Of a stretch of DNA of 64,000 bases, positions 1-8,062 are shown piece after piece. A model generated the notes under the pieces. It saw only the letters and a program-made list of their open reading frames with translations, made no database searches and was not told where the DNA came from. Source of the stretch: Parvibaculaceae bacterium Mf 1.05b.01. GTDB taxonomy: Bacteria; Pseudomonadota; Alphaproteobacteria; Parvibaculales; Parvibaculaceae. The stretch spans positions 438,496 to 502,495 of the forward strand of contig BAOK01000002.1 of assembly GCA_000509225.1 (NCBI GenBank), written 5' to 3'. Both the position numbers and the translations under genes were made by a program. Each line of letters begins with the position of its first letter. Position 1 is the stretch's first letter.

Positions 1-10
1 TTTGCCATGT

Positions 11-35
11 CCCCCTGTCTTCGCTAAACACGGGG
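11..35 (+). promoter_or_regulatory. Short interrupted hairpin upstream of sdhC
   Basis: CCCC-c-TGT (11-18) can pair with ACA-c-GGGG (28-35). It is followed by TATATT (38-43), which could be a -10 element for sdhC. It could equally be the end of a terminator for a gene left of the window. The preceding sequence is missing, so the role is open. Confidence 0.25.
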
Positions 36-99
36 CCTATATTCCCAACGGTGTCGCATCCGGCAGAGGGGCTGGATGATACCTATCAAGGACAGAACC

Positions 100-516
100 A
101 TGGCAGAAACGTCTGTGAAGGCACCGGTGCGCGCCCGGCCGCTGTCGCCCCATCTGGGGATCTACCGGCCCATGCTCACGATGATGATGTCGATCGTGCA
201 TCGCATCACCGGGGGGGCTCTCTATTTCGGCACACTTCTTCTTGCCTGGTGGCTGATCGCCGCTGCGACGGGACCTGAGGCTTATGGCGTCTTTATGGAC
301 GTTGCCACCTCCTGGTTCGGGCGCCTGGTGCTCTTTGGCTATACATGGGCTCTGATCCATCATCTGCTCGGCGGCATTCGCCACTTCGTCTGGGATTTGG
401 GCAAAGGCTTCGAGCTTGGCACGGTGGAATGGATGGCGCGTCTGTCGCTCGCCGGATCCATCATTCTCACATTGATCGTCTGGGCCGTGGCCTATGCGAT
501 GGCAGGAGGGCTCTGA
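100..516 (+). CDS. sdhC: Succinate dehydrogenase cytochrome b556 subunit SdhC
   Basis: Membrane anchor of complex II that helps bind haem b and passes electrons from succinate to ubiquinone in the inner membrane. The 138-residue protein carries the family signature RPLSPHL..YRP near residues 13-24, followed by SIVHRITGG (31-39). Three hydrophobic helices follow. The haem-ligand motif HLLGGIRH occupies 88-95, and His88 corresponds to the known haem-binding histidine by spacing. The ATG at 100 is preferred over one at 76 because AAGGA (88-92) lies 7 nt upstream. It is first in sdhCDAB, with one base between its stop and the sdhD start. Confidence 0.95.
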   Translation: MAETSVKAPVRARPLSPHLGIYRPMLTMMMSIVHRITGGALYFGTLLLAWWLIAAATGPEAYGVFMDVATSWFGRLVLFGYTWALIHHLLGGIRHFVWDLGKGFELGTVEWMARLSLAGSIILTLIVWAVAYAMAGGL

Positions 517-517
517 A

Positions 518-901
518 ATGGCTGATATGCGCACCCCTCTCTCCCGTGTTCGGGGTCATGGATCGGCAAAGTCCGGTACGGATCATTTCTGGCTGCAGCG
601 GCTCACGGCAATTGCCAATGTGCCCCTTGTGATTTTCGCGCTGGCGTCTGTTGTCGCGCTTGTTGGCGCTGACTATGCAACGGTGAAAGCCTATCTTTCC
701 ATGCCGGTGGTTTCGATCCTCTTCCTGCTTCTCATCCTGTCGGGCGTGTATCACATGCGCATCGGCATGAAAGAGATCATCGAGGATTACGTGAATGGTG
801 AGGGCATGAAGTTGCTCTCCATCATCGGCAATAATTTTTTTGCGGCAGTGGTCGGCCTGGCCTGCATTTATGCAGTGCTGAAGCTCGGCTTTGGCGGCTG
901 A
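518..901 (+). CDS. sdhD: Succinate dehydrogenase hydrophobic anchor SdhD
   Basis: Second membrane anchor of complex II. The 127-residue protein opens with the alphaproteobacterial SdhD signature MRTPLSRVRG...GTDHFWLQR (4-28). It has three predicted transmembrane helices (about 29-50, 58-78, 99-122). The motif YHMRIGM..IIEDYV (78-92) holds the expected haem/quinone-site residues His79, Asp90 and Tyr91. The ATG at 518 follows a strong AGGAGGG (504-510) inside the end of sdhC. An upstream ATG at 494 in the same frame has no such site. It is translated from the same transcript as sdhC. Confidence 0.95.
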   Translation: MADMRTPLSRVRGHGSAKSGTDHFWLQRLTAIANVPLVIFALASVVALVGADYATVKAYLSMPVVSILFLLLILSGVYHMRIGMKEIIEDYVNGEGMKLLSIIGNNFFAAVVGLACIYAVLKLGFGG

Positions 902-921
902 CCCACCAGTAGGAGATGGCG

Positions 922-2718
922 ATGAGCGCCTCGACAGAGTACGAATTTACAGATCACACATTCGATGTGGTTGTGGTGGGTGCCGGCGGTGCTGGCCTTC
1001 GCGCGACATTGGGCTGCGCGCAGGCTGGCCTTAAGACAGCGAACATCACCAAGGTCTTCCCGACACGCTCGCACACAGTTGCGGCTCAGGGGGGCATTTC
1101 CGCAGCGCTTGGCAATATGGGCCAGGACGACTGGAAATGGCATATGTATGACACCGTGAAGGGGTCAGACTGGCTGGGCGACCAGGATGCGATTGAATAT
1201 CTCTGTCGCAATGCGCCGGAAGCCGTGTATGAGCTGGAGCACTTTGGGGTGCCGTTCAGCCGGACGGAAGAAGGCAAGATCTATCAGCGTCCATTCGGCG
1301 GCATGACCACTGATTATGGCAAAGGTATTGCCCAGCGCACCTGTGCGGCGGCTGACCGGACCGGTCACGCGATCCTGCATACGCTTTACGGCCAGTCACT
1401 GCGGTATGACGCTGAGTTCTTCATTGAGTATTTCGCCATCGACCTCATCATGGATGATGAAGGGGCGTGTGTTGGTGTTGTCGCGTTGAAGATGGATGAT
1501 GGCACGCTGCATCGTTTCCACAGCAATGAAACGATTATGGCGACCGGTGGGTATGGCCGGGCTTACTTCTCGGCGACATCTGCGCACACGTGTACCGGTG
1601 ACGGCAATGCTATGGCGCTTCGTGCCGGCCTGCCGTTGCAGGATATGGAATTTGTGCAGTTCCACCCGACAGGCATTTATGGGTCAGGCTGTCTGATCAC
1701 GGAAGGCTCGCGCGGGGAAGGCGGCTATCTCGTCAATTCCGACGGGGAGCGCTTTATGGAGCGCTATGCCCCATCGGCGAAAGACCTCGCATCCCGTGAT
1801 GTGGTTTCCCGGTCCATGACCATGGAAATCCGCGAAGGGCGCGGCGTGGGCGCAGAGAATGATCATATCTTCCTGCATCTCGACCATCTGGACCCGGATA
1901 TTCTTGCAGCCCGTCTTCCAGGCATATCTGAATCCGCGCGCATCTTTGCGGGCGTGGACGTGACCAAGGAGCCGATCCCGGTCATCCCAACCGTTCACTA
2001 CAATATGGGCGGCATCCCCACGAACTATCATGGGGAAGTGATTGCGGGCGACCCGAACGATCCGGAGAAAACGGTTCAGGGTCTTATGGCAATTGGCGAA
2101 GCAGCCTGTGTATCGGTACATGGGGCGAACCGCCTTGGTTCCAACTCTCTCATTGACCTGGTTGTGTTTGGTCGGGCGGCGGGTCTGCGCGCTGGCGAAA
2201 AACTCACCGCCGGTGGTCCTACCAAGCCATTGCCGAAAAACGCCGGTCAGAACTCCATTGGGCGCCTTGATCGCTTCCGAAATGCCAAGGGCAGCACGCC
2301 GACGGCTGAGCTGCGTGGTCGCATGCAGCGTGTGATGCAGAATAATTGTGCGGTCTACCGGACCGGTGAAGTTCTGGAAGAGGGCGTGAAGCTCATGGAG
2401 CAGGTTCATGCCGGGTCGGAAGACATTGGTGTCACCGACCGGTCGCTCATCTGGAATTCCGATCTCATTGAGACGCTCGAGTTCGACAATCTCATCATTC
2501 AGGCCCGTGCCACGATGAATGGCGCGGATGCAAGGAAGGAAAGCCGCGGCGGCCATGCCCGGGAAGACTTCTCGACCCGAGATGATGAAAACTGGATGAA
2601 GCACACGCTTTCCTGGGTGGATGATGCAAGGAACGTGTCGCTTACTTATCGTCCCGTGCACACTTACACGATGACGAATGAAGTCGACTATATCGAACCC
2701 AAAGAACGCGTCTATTAG
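922..2718 (+). CDS. sdhA: Succinate dehydrogenase flavoprotein subunit SdhA
   Basis: Catalytic flavoprotein that oxidises succinate to fumarate on the cytoplasmic face of complex II. It has 598 residues, normal for the family. The N-terminal dinucleotide fold is [13 protein letters not shown] (16-28). His51 in SHTVAAQGG is the expected covalent FAD attachment site. HPTGIYG (248-254) and the SRGEGG loop (263-268, Arg264) form the dicarboxylate site. The ATG at 922 is preferred to one at 916 because AGGAG (911-915) is 6 nt upstream. Transcription continues to sdhB across a 125-base palindrome-rich gap. Confidence 0.97.
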   Translation: MSASTEYEFTDHTFDVVVVGAGGAGLRATLGCAQAGLKTANITKVFPTRSHTVAAQGGISAALGNMGQDDWKWHMYDTVKGSDWLGDQDAIEYLCRNAPEAVYELEHFGVPFSRTEEGKIYQRPFGGMTTDYGKGIAQRTCAAADRTGHAILHTLYGQSLRYDAEFFIEYFAIDLIMDDEGACVGVVALKMDDGTLHRFHSNETIMATGGYGRAYFSATSAHTCTGDGNAMALRAGLPLQDMEFVQFHPTGIYGSGCLITEGSRGEGGYLVNSDGERFMERYAPSAKDLASRDVVSRSMTMEIREGRGVGAENDHIFLHLDHLDPDILAARLPGISESARIFAGVDVTKEPIPVIPTVHYNMGGIPTNYHGEVIAGDPNDPEKTVQGLMAIGEAACVSVHGANRLGSNSLIDLVVFGRAAGLRAGEKLTAGGPTKPLPKNAGQNSIGRLDRFRNAKGSTPTAELRGRMQRVMQNNCAVYRTGEVLEEGVKLMEQVHAGSEDIGVTDRSLIWNSDLIETLEFDNLIIQARATMNGADARKESRGGHAREDFSTRDDENWMKHTLSWVDDARNVSLTYRPVHTYTMTNEVDYIEPKERVY

Positions 2719-2766
2719 AGCGGGATGAGGAAGAGCGGGCGCCGGTTTTCCGCCCGCATCCCGCTC
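2718..2766 (+). repeat. Perfect hairpin after sdhA, likely dispersed repeat copy
   Basis: GAGCGGGATG (2718-2727) is the exact reverse complement of CATCCCGCTC (2757-2766). An inner stem, GCGGGC (2735-2740) with GCCCGC (2752-2757), makes a nested structure starting at the sdhA stop codon. No run of T follows, so it is unlikely to terminate transcription before sdhB. From general knowledge it resembles dispersed intergenic palindromes of Hyphomicrobiales genomes. It may stabilise the 3' end of the sdhCDA message or set its ratio to sdhB. Confidence 0.6.
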
Positions 2767-2780
2767 CAAGTTTTATGTGC

Positions 2781-2823
2781 AATCACGTTTTGTGAATTTG
2801 CAAGAATCAAATTCACCGTGATT
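2781..2823 (+). repeat. Two-step dyad immediately upstream of sdhB
   Basis: Two nested perfect inverted repeats share one centre. AATCACG (2781-2787) pairs with CGTGATT (2817-2823), and GTGAATTTG (2792-2800) pairs with CAAATTCAC (2808-2816). The loop is 7 nt. The dyad ends 20 nt before the sdhB start and next to its ribosome-binding site. It could affect sdhB translation or be the second half of the repeat unit at 2718-2766. Confidence 0.5.
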
Positions 2824-2843
2824 TGTGCGGTAAGGAGAGACAG

Positions 2844-3623
2844 ATGGTTGAACTAGCACTGCCTAAAGGCTCCAAGCCCACCAAAGGCAAAAAGCACGCC
2901 GCACCCGCGGACGCGAAGAACCTGCGCACGTTTAAAGTCTATCGGTATGATCCGGATGGCGGCGCGGATCCGAGCATTGATGAGTATCAGGTCGACATGG
3001 ATAGCTGCGGACCCATGGTGCTCGACGCGCTCATCAAGATCAAAAATGAAACCGATCCAACGCTCACCTTCCGCCGGTCCTGCCGCGAGGGCATCTGCGG
3101 ATCGTGCGCCATGAATATTGATGGCACCAATACACTCGCCTGCACCAAAGGCATTGATGAGGTGAAGGGCGAGGTAAAGATCTATCCTCTGCCGCACATG
3201 GATGTGGTGAAGGATCTGGTGCCGGACCTCACGAATTTCTACGCCCAGCACGCGTCGATTGAGCCCTGGCTCCAGACAACGTCCGTGCAGCCGGAAAAAG
3301 AGTGGAAGCAGTCAACGGAAGATCGCGAGAAGCTTGACGGTCTTTATGAGTGCATTCTCTGTGCGTGCTGCTCGACGTCCTGCCCGTCATACTGGTGGAA
3401 TGGCGACCGGTATTTGGGGCCCGCCGTTCTGCTGCAGGCCTATCGCTGGCTCATTGACAGTCGCGATGAAGCAACTGGCGAGCGGCTCGATAATCTGGAA
3501 GACCCGTTCCGGCTTTATCGCTGTCACACGATCATGAATTGCGCGAAGGCGTGTCCGAAGGGATTGAGCCCCGCGAAGGCGATTGCCGAGATTAAAAGGA
3601 TGATGGTCGAACGCCGCGTCTGA
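2844..3623 (+). CDS. sdhB: Succinate dehydrogenase iron-sulfur subunit SdhB
   Basis: Electron-transfer subunit linking SdhA flavin to the membrane quinone. The 259-residue protein has all three cluster motifs. The 2Fe-2S ligands are in CREGICGSC with Cys100 (80, 85, 88, 100). The 4Fe-4S ligands are in [12 protein letters not shown] (170-181), and the 3Fe-4S ligands in [12 protein letters not shown] (227-238). The N-terminal 25 residues are Lys/Ala rich and probably flexible. The ATG at 2844 has AAGGAGA (2832-2838) upstream, whereas an in-frame ATG at 2823 has none. It is last in the operon and followed by a terminator. Confidence 0.97.
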   Translation: MVELALPKGSKPTKGKKHAAPADAKNLRTFKVYRYDPDGGADPSIDEYQVDMDSCGPMVLDALIKIKNETDPTLTFRRSCREGICGSCAMNIDGTNTLACTKGIDEVKGEVKIYPLPHMDVVKDLVPDLTNFYAQHASIEPWLQTTSVQPEKEWKQSTEDREKLDGLYECILCACCSTSCPSYWWNGDRYLGPAVLLQAYRWLIDSRDEATGERLDNLEDPFRLYRCHTIMNCAKACPKGLSPAKAIAEIKRMMVERRV

Positions 3624-3643
3624 TTGTTTTGCACTCACGTTTC

Positions 3644-3678
3644 AAAAGCCGCTGCCTCACAAGGGTGGCGGCTTTTTT
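3644..3678 (+). terminator. Rho-independent terminator of sdhCDAB
   Basis: AAAAGCCGC (3644-3652) pairs with GCGGCTTTT (3668-3676) and runs into a T tract. It lies about 20 bases after the sdhB stop. Confidence 0.9.
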
Positions 3679-3705
3679 GTTTGGTGCGTGTCCCCATAGG
3701 CAATT

Positions 3706-3916
3706 TGTCACCACCCGACTTGTTCGGGTGGTCCAGGAGCGGTGTCGCACCGCCTTTGTTTGTCGCCCTGGATTGCCCGGATAAACCGGGCAATGACACT
3801 AGCGGTTTGGAGAGGCTGTACGGCCTACCGCCACTGTCACCCTCGGGCTTGACCCGAGGGTCTATTGGGCTTCTCGACTCTGTATGGATGCTCGGGTCGA
3901 GCCCGAGCATGACAGC
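3706..3916. repeat. Cluster of REP-like palindromes (two composite units)
   Basis: Four strong hairpins come in two pairs. Unit A is CCACCCGA/TCGGGTGG (3711-3731) and TTGCCCGG/CCGGGCAA (3773-3793), with GCGGTG/CACCGC (3739-3753) between. Unit B is CCCTCGGG/CCCGAGGG (3840-3860) and ATGCTCGGG/CCCGAGCAT (3888-3910). Each unit starts with a GTCA-type end and finishes in ATGACA, so each is a larger inverted arrangement. This matches small dispersed palindromes of alphaproteobacteria whose minus-strand translation reads like LGLDPSIH...DPRVKPEGD. Apparent ORFs here are therefore not genes. Confidence 0.75.
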
Positions 3917-4004
3917 AGGGGATTGAGGCGCATCAACGCTCACGTCTTGACGTGGCCACAAAAATCGGGAGTCCTGCTCGAAATAGTCATTTTGGGAGGA
4001 GCCC

Positions 4005-4352
4005 TTGGCCCACCTCGTTCCACTTACAGTCTGTTACTCAATACCTGAAGCTCATGTGCTTGGCTCGGCGCTCCGTGTTGAGGGAGTCTATGCATCAATT
4101 GCAGCGGTTCATCATGCAACTCTTTCTTGGACTCACTTGGTGGCTTTGGGCGGTCTGGAAGTCCGGGTCCTCGATGTTCAGATGAGCGAAGCGCAGAATG
4201 TCCTAGCTAGTGTGGTCCCGCATTCCGAAATTCAGCCGGAATCGGAGGCTTTTAGACAACGGCCCTGGTTTTACACTGTTGTGTTCTCCCTAATGCTATT
4301 GGTCAGCACTTGGTATCCGTTGTGGCTTAAACATCGACGTTGGAAGTCGTAG
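4005..4352 (+). CDS. DUF2007-like protein with C-terminal membrane helix
   Basis: A 115-residue protein of unknown biochemical role. Residues about 6-70 resemble the DUF2007 'signal-transducing protein' domain: a short beta strand, a helix with PEAHVLGSALRVEGV (14-28), then ALGGLEVRVLDVQ (47-59) and a last helix. One hydrophobic segment (about 91-106) is followed by basic residues, suggesting a C-terminal inner-membrane anchor. The chosen start is TTG, because GGGAGGA (3994-4000) sits 4 nt upstream and no ATG fits. The gene is more AT-rich than its neighbours and stands alone between the repeat cluster and creD. The domain call is by pattern recognition only. Confidence 0.65.
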   Translation: MAHLVPLTVCYSIPEAHVLGSALRVEGVYASIAAVHHATLSWTHLVALGGLEVRVLDVQMSEAQNVLASVVPHSEIQPESEAFRQRPWFYTVVFSLMLLVSTWYPLWLKHRRWKS

Positions 4353-4481
4353 CGTTGAAGGCATTTTGAGTTGCCGCCCCAACATCGCCGCAAATGAGTC
4401 TCTGAGCTGCCGCAGTCGGGTCCAAGTGCGGCCCATATGATCCATGAAAGTGCTCCCCATCAGTTTCAGGGGACCTTATCC

Positions 4482-5855
4482 ATGTCAGCCATCGATCCAG
4501 CACTTGCTACCCGTCCATCTTTCCGTCCGTCACTGCACAGTCCGGGGGTGAAGTTTTTCGTGATTTGCGGGCTCACGCTCGCGCTGATGATCCCGATGCT
4601 GTTTGTCTGGATGTTGATCGAAGATCGGCAGAGTTATGAATTTCAGGTCGTGCAGGAGGTCGCCGAGAGCTGGGGCGCCGAACAAAGCGTCGCCGGGCCC
4701 TTTCTGGTGGTGCCTTTCCGGGGGAATTTTACCAACACACAGAATGGTGTGACGACCAATGTGTCGCGCAAAGATTTTTTGGTTCTCCTGCCCGATGAGA
4801 TGACAGCGACCGTGCGCAGTAAGGTCTCCCTTCGCGAGCGCGCCATTTATGAAGTGCCGGTTTATCACGCAGATACTCTGATCGAGGGACGCTTCCCCAC
4901 CCGCGACAAAATCATGGAGCGGTTGCCTGAGGGCTATCAGCCGCAATGGGGTGATGCCTTCATCGCGCTTCGCATTCAGGACCCGACAGGTCTTCGAGAG
5001 GTTCCGGGTCTCCGCCTTGGTGCGGCGCCAACTCCCGTCGAATTTGTTCCGAGCCTCAATCTGCCGCAAAGCGATTCCTATGGTGGGCTTCATCTTCCTT
5101 TGCCGGAAGGTGCGTTAGATGAAGCTTTGCCTTTCTCGGTGACGATGGCGTTCAATGGCACGCAGTCTTTGAGCCTTGCCCCTGTCGGGCAGACAAGCTC
5201 TATCCGCATGACGTCTGACTGGCAGCACCCCAGTTTTGGCGGTGGCTATTTGCCCGATACCTATGTCTTGAGTGCAGGCGGGTTTGAGGCGGATTGGTCT
5301 GTGCCCTATGTGGCGCGCTCCTATCCCCAGTCCTGGCTCTATTCAGATCAGAGCATTTCGCCTTTGTTTGGGAAGGCCGTGAAGGTGGGGTTTGTTGAAG
5401 AAGCAGATAGCTATCAGCTTGTCTCGCGGTCGGCCAAATATGCGATCCTGTTTCTGGCCACTGGGTTCCTTGCGGTCTTTTTGCTGGAGCTTCGTGCCGG
5501 TACCCGCGTGCACGCGGTGCAGTATGTGCTGTTTGGTTTTGGCCTTGTGATTTTTTATGTGCTGTTGCTGGCCTTTGCAGAGGTCATTGGCTTTGCTGCA
5601 GCCTATGCCGTGGCAAGTGGTGCGGTGGCGGCGCTCAACGGGGGCTATGTAGCCGCCGTCTTCGGTCAGGCCCGGCGTGGCGCAATCGCCGCCCTCTCTC
5701 TGCTGGGGCTTTATGGATTGCTCTATGTCATTCTGCAGGTGGCCGCATATGCGCTATTGGTAGGGGCGATGATTGCCTTTGGTGTGTTGGCGCTCACGAT
5801 GTATGCCACGCGATCGGTGGACTGGTCGGGCGCGATAGGGGCACCGGCAGAATAA
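4482..5855 (+). CDS. creD: CreD-family inner membrane protein
   Basis: A 457-residue CreD family protein. In gamma-proteobacteria this family is induced by the CreBC two-component system and linked to envelope integrity; the biochemical function is unknown. There is one N-terminal transmembrane helix (about 22-45), then a large periplasmic domain to about residue 320. A C-terminal block of about five closely spaced helices runs from about 325 to 440. The ATG at 4482 has AGGGGA (4468-4473) 8 nt upstream and is preferred to 4437. No creBC genes lie nearby, so its control here may differ. Confidence 0.85.
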   Translation: MSAIDPALATRPSFRPSLHSPGVKFFVICGLTLALMIPMLFVWMLIEDRQSYEFQVVQEVAESWGAEQSVAGPFLVVPFRGNFTNTQNGVTTNVSRKDFLVLLPDEMTATVRSKVSLRERAIYEVPVYHADTLIEGRFPTRDKIMERLPEGYQPQWGDAFIALRIQDPTGLREVPGLRLGAAPTPVEFVPSLNLPQSDSYGGLHLPLPEGALDEALPFSVTMAFNGTQSLSLAPVGQTSSIRMTSDWQHPSFGGGYLPDTYVLSAGGFEADWSVPYVARSYPQSWLYSDQSISPLFGKAVKVGFVEEADSYQLVSRSAKYAILFLATGFLAVFLLELRAGTRVHAVQYVLFGFGLVIFYVLLLAFAEVIGFAAAYAVASGAVAALNGGYVAAVFGQARRGAIAALSLLGLYGLLYVILQVAAYALLVGAMIAFGVLALTMYATRSVDWSGAIGAPAE

Positions 5856-5979
5856 GCGAGCGTTCGGTGACGCATGAAAAACCACCATTCTCCGCGAAAC
5901 GCATGCACATAGTTTGCATAGGGTTTTGGGTGAGGTAGAGTGGTATTTAAACGGGGTACGCAACATAGGAGCCTGGCCA

Positions 5980-6480
5980 GTGAACCAGATACAACGCCTT
6001 TTTGGCGGAGCGCTACTTACTCTTGGAACGATGGGCCTTGCTGCCGCACCTGCGAGCGCTGCCGAATATATCGGGACGATTGAACCCAATGACATTGTCG
6101 AGATGCTTCGGGACAATGGGTATGAGGATGTTCATATCGCCGACACCGATTATGAGGATCTGCCGATCCTGAATTTCAAGCTCGCGGACTCAAATGCCGT
6201 CGTCTATTTCTATGAGTGCGGCAAAACGGGCAAGGCGTGTGAATTCCTGCAGCTTTATGTGGGCTGGTCCATGGATAATCGCCCGAGCTACAAAGCGATC
6301 AATGACTTCAATGCCGGTGAGCGCTTCAGCCAGGCCTATATTGATGACGAGAACGATCCCGTGATTGAACAATGGGTCACGCTTGAAGGCGGCATTTCTG
6401 ATGTGAACTTCATCAATACGGTGGCGACCTTTGGCGAAGTGGTCGACAAGTTTGAAGATCTGATTGAGTGGGAAGGCTAA
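5980..6480 (+). CDS. Exported YbjN-domain protein
   Basis: A 166-residue secreted protein with a YbjN (PF10722-type) domain. The domain resembles type III secretion chaperones and has no settled function. The GTG start at 5980 is chosen because ATAGGAG (5965-5971) is 8 nt upstream and it yields a clean signal peptide: a hydrophobic core, then a cut after PASA near residue 26. An ATG at 5914 would bury that signal. The mature part is acidic and contains two cysteines (YECGKTGKACEF) that could form a periplasmic disulfide. It stands alone and ends before a terminator. Confidence 0.75.
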   Translation: MNQIQRLFGGALLTLGTMGLAAAPASAAEYIGTIEPNDIVEMLRDNGYEDVHIADTDYEDLPILNFKLADSNAVVYFYECGKTGKACEFLQLYVGWSMDNRPSYKAINDFNAGERFSQAYIDDENDPVIEQWVTLEGGISDVNFINTVATFGEVVDKFEDLIEWEG

Positions 6481-6505
6481 GCCTTCCTCTCCTTCGAGAT
6501 TTAAG

Positions 6506-6548
6506 ATGCCCTCTCCTTCTGGTCGAAGGGGAGGGCATTTTCTTTTGG
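6506..6548 (+). terminator. Terminator after the YbjN gene
   Basis: ATGCCCTC plus CCTTC (6506-6519) pairs with GAAGG and GAGGGCAT (6525-6538). A T-rich run, TTTTCTTTT, follows. Confidence 0.85.
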
Positions 6549-6678
6549 GCGCGGGCGGCCCGATACTGACGATCGTCTGCTGTTCCCTGTGTCTATAAGA
6601 CTGCCGGAGCACCCAAGCAAAACTTGGGTTCTTTTCAGACTTTTCGGATTTTTTGTCGTGTGGGGTTGCAATTTCATT

Positions 6679-6702
6679 ATATTTCTATAATTATCAAAAT
6701 AT
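6679..6702 (+). promoter_or_regulatory. ArsR operator over the arsR -10 element
   Basis: A 24-base AT-rich imperfect dyad centred at 6690/6691, with outer arms ATATTT and AAATAT, contains TATAAT (6686-6691). The arsR ATG follows 9 bases after that -10, so the message may be leaderless. No Shine-Dalgarno sequence is visible. AT-rich dyads overlapping the promoter are usual for ArsR/SmtB repressors, which suggests autoregulation of arsR-arsI-arsC-aqpS. The -35 (TTGCAA, 6666-6671) is only 14 bases away, so the promoter may be weak. Confidence 0.6.
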
Positions 6703-7033
6703 GGAAATGATGAACGCAATAGAAGCGCTTGGCGCCTTGGCTCAGGAAACCCGGCTGGAAATCTTCCGCACGCTTGTGCGGGCTCATTCGCCAAATGCAG
6801 AGGAGGCCGGATTGCCCGCCGGAGGTTTGGCAGAGCAATTGGGTGTTGCTGCCCCCACGCTCTCCTTTCATTTGAAGGAACTCACCCGGGCAGGGCTGGT
6901 CTCTGCGCGCCGCGACGGGCGCTCCATCATTTACACGGCAAACCTTGGCGGTATGCGTGCCCTTGCCGATTACCTATTGGAAGATTGTTGTCAGGGCGCA
7001 TGTGCGCCGTCGTTAGAGGAAACAGGAACATGA
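6701..7033 (+). CDS. arsR: ArsR-family repressor, C-terminal cysteine type
   Basis: A 110-residue winged-helix repressor of the ArsR/SmtB family and probable arsenic sensor of the operon. The recognition region is QLGVAAPTLSFHLKELTRAGLV (46-67), and the beta wing RRDGRSIIYT follows. The classic helix-3 site (CVC) is absent. Instead Cys96, Cys97 and Cys101 sit at the C-terminus (CCQGAC). This resembles ArsR proteins of the Acidithiobacillus type and those selective for trivalent methylarsenite. ATGs at 6701, 6707 and 6710 are all possible. Its stop overlaps the arsI start (ATGA). Confidence 0.85.
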   Translation: MEMMNAIEALGALAQETRLEIFRTLVRAHSPNAEEAGLPAGGLAEQLGVAAPTLSFHLKELTRAGLVSARRDGRSIIYTANLGGMRALADYLLEDCCQGACAPSLEETGT

Positions 7034-7458
7034 AAAGATTACATGTGAGCTTTGGTGTTGCAGACCTGGAAAAATCTGTGGCGTTCTACTCGACACTCTT
7101 TGGACAGGACCCAACGACGCAGAAGGACGACTATGCTAAATGGTTGTTGGATGACCCTCGTGTGAACTTTGTTCTGGAGGCAGGCGGGGAGCAGTCTGGT
7201 TTCAACCATGCGGGCATACAGGTCGAGAACGAAGAAGAACTAGCCCCCTTGTTCGACCAGCTGAAGCAGGCTGAAGGCCCCTATCTGCCTGAAGGAGTCA
7301 CGACCTGCTGCTATCACAAGTCTGAGAAGAGCTGGACGACCGACCCCGACGGCGTCATGTGGGAAGCATTTCACACCAAGCACCAAACTGAGGAGCGGGG
7401 AACGGGGCCTGTGGCGGTGGCTGATGAGACACCGAAGCTCGGCGGGTGTTGCATGTAA
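7030..7458 (+). CDS. arsI: ArsI/CadI-type dioxygenase (C-As bond lyase family)
   Basis: A 142-residue glyoxalase/bleomycin-resistance-fold protein. ArsI enzymes of this family use Fe(II) and oxygen to demethylate methylarsenite to arsenite. The vicinal-oxygen-chelate ligands fit His5, His60 and Glu112. The vicinal cysteines Cys93-Cys94 in TTCCYH, with the following W-T-DPDG motif, match known ArsI proteins. An extra Cys pair (140-141) lies at the very C-terminus. It overlaps arsR by 4 bases and is therefore translationally coupled. CadI, a cadmium-induced relative, is the alternative, but the arsenic context favours ArsI. Confidence 0.8.
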   Translation: MKRLHVSFGVADLEKSVAFYSTLFGQDPTTQKDDYAKWLLDDPRVNFVLEAGGEQSGFNHAGIQVENEEELAPLFDQLKQAEGPYLPEGVTTCCYHKSEKSWTTDPDGVMWEAFHTKHQTEERGTGPVAVADETPKLGGCCM

Positions 7459-7527
7459 CTGTCACGGAACTGTCAAACGCGCATGAAACCGTCTGCGGAC
7501 ATATATTCGTTTCCCAATGGAGGCTCC

Positions 7528-8055
7528 ATGTCGGGTCATTCCACTATCTATAATGTTCTTTTTCTGTGTACCGGCAACTCTGCGCGCAGTCTGCTCGCTG
7601 AAGCCTATCTGAATTCCATTCCCGGAATTCCCTTTCGCGGATTTTCGGCGGGAAGCCATCCGACGGGAGCGCCGAACGAGACGGCTCTGGAAACTCTTCA
7701 AACAGCGAAGATTTCCATAGACGGCCTGCGGTCCAAGTCGTGGGATGAGTTCGCGGTCGACGGCGCACCGGCAATGAATTTTGTCTTCACCGTTTGCGAC
7801 AATGCAGCTGGTGAAGTCTGCCCCATCTGGCCCGGCCAACCGATGAGTGCGCACTGGCCGTTTGAGGATCCAGCAGCTTTTGAAGGACCGGAGGTTGAAA
7901 AGCGTGCAGTCTTTCTGGATGTGTTTCGTCAAATCAGGTCACGGATTGACATTTTTGTGAACCTTCCAATGTCCAGCCTGGATGAGCTCTCCTTGCAACG
8001 GGAGTTGGATAAGATCGGCGATAGCTCCGCCGACCAGAAGAACGAAAGCGCATAA
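7528..8055 (+). CDS. arsC: Arsenate reductase ArsC, LMW-phosphatase fold
   Basis: Reduces arsenate to arsenite. The 175-residue protein has the P-loop CTGNSARS with Cys14 and Arg20 (C-x5-R). Asp114 in PFEDP is the general acid. Cys90 and Cys98 can carry the disulfide relay of the thioredoxin-coupled class. The ATG at 7528 is preferred to 7483 because GGAGG (7519-7523) lies just upstream and the protein then starts next to its first beta strand. It is third in the ars operon, and its product would be released through the AqpS channel downstream. Confidence 0.9.
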   Translation: MSGHSTIYNVLFLCTGNSARSLLAEAYLNSIPGIPFRGFSAGSHPTGAPNETALETLQTAKISIDGLRSKSWDEFAVDGAPAMNFVFTVCDNAAGEVCPIWPGQPMSAHWPFEDPAAFEGPEVEKRAVFLDVFRQIRSRIDIFVNLPMSSLDELSLQRELDKIGDSSADQKNESA

Positions 8056-8062
8056 CACTTTC

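Noticed and set aside
1684-2769. 361-residue open frame on the minus strand over sdhA
   Set aside because: It lies wholly opposite a well-supported sdhA, has no ribosome site or domain, and arises from codon bias of the real gene.
3624-3961. Overlapping ORFs on both strands after sdhB
   Set aside because: They translate palindromic repeats and give the peptide pattern typical of mis-annotated REP elements.
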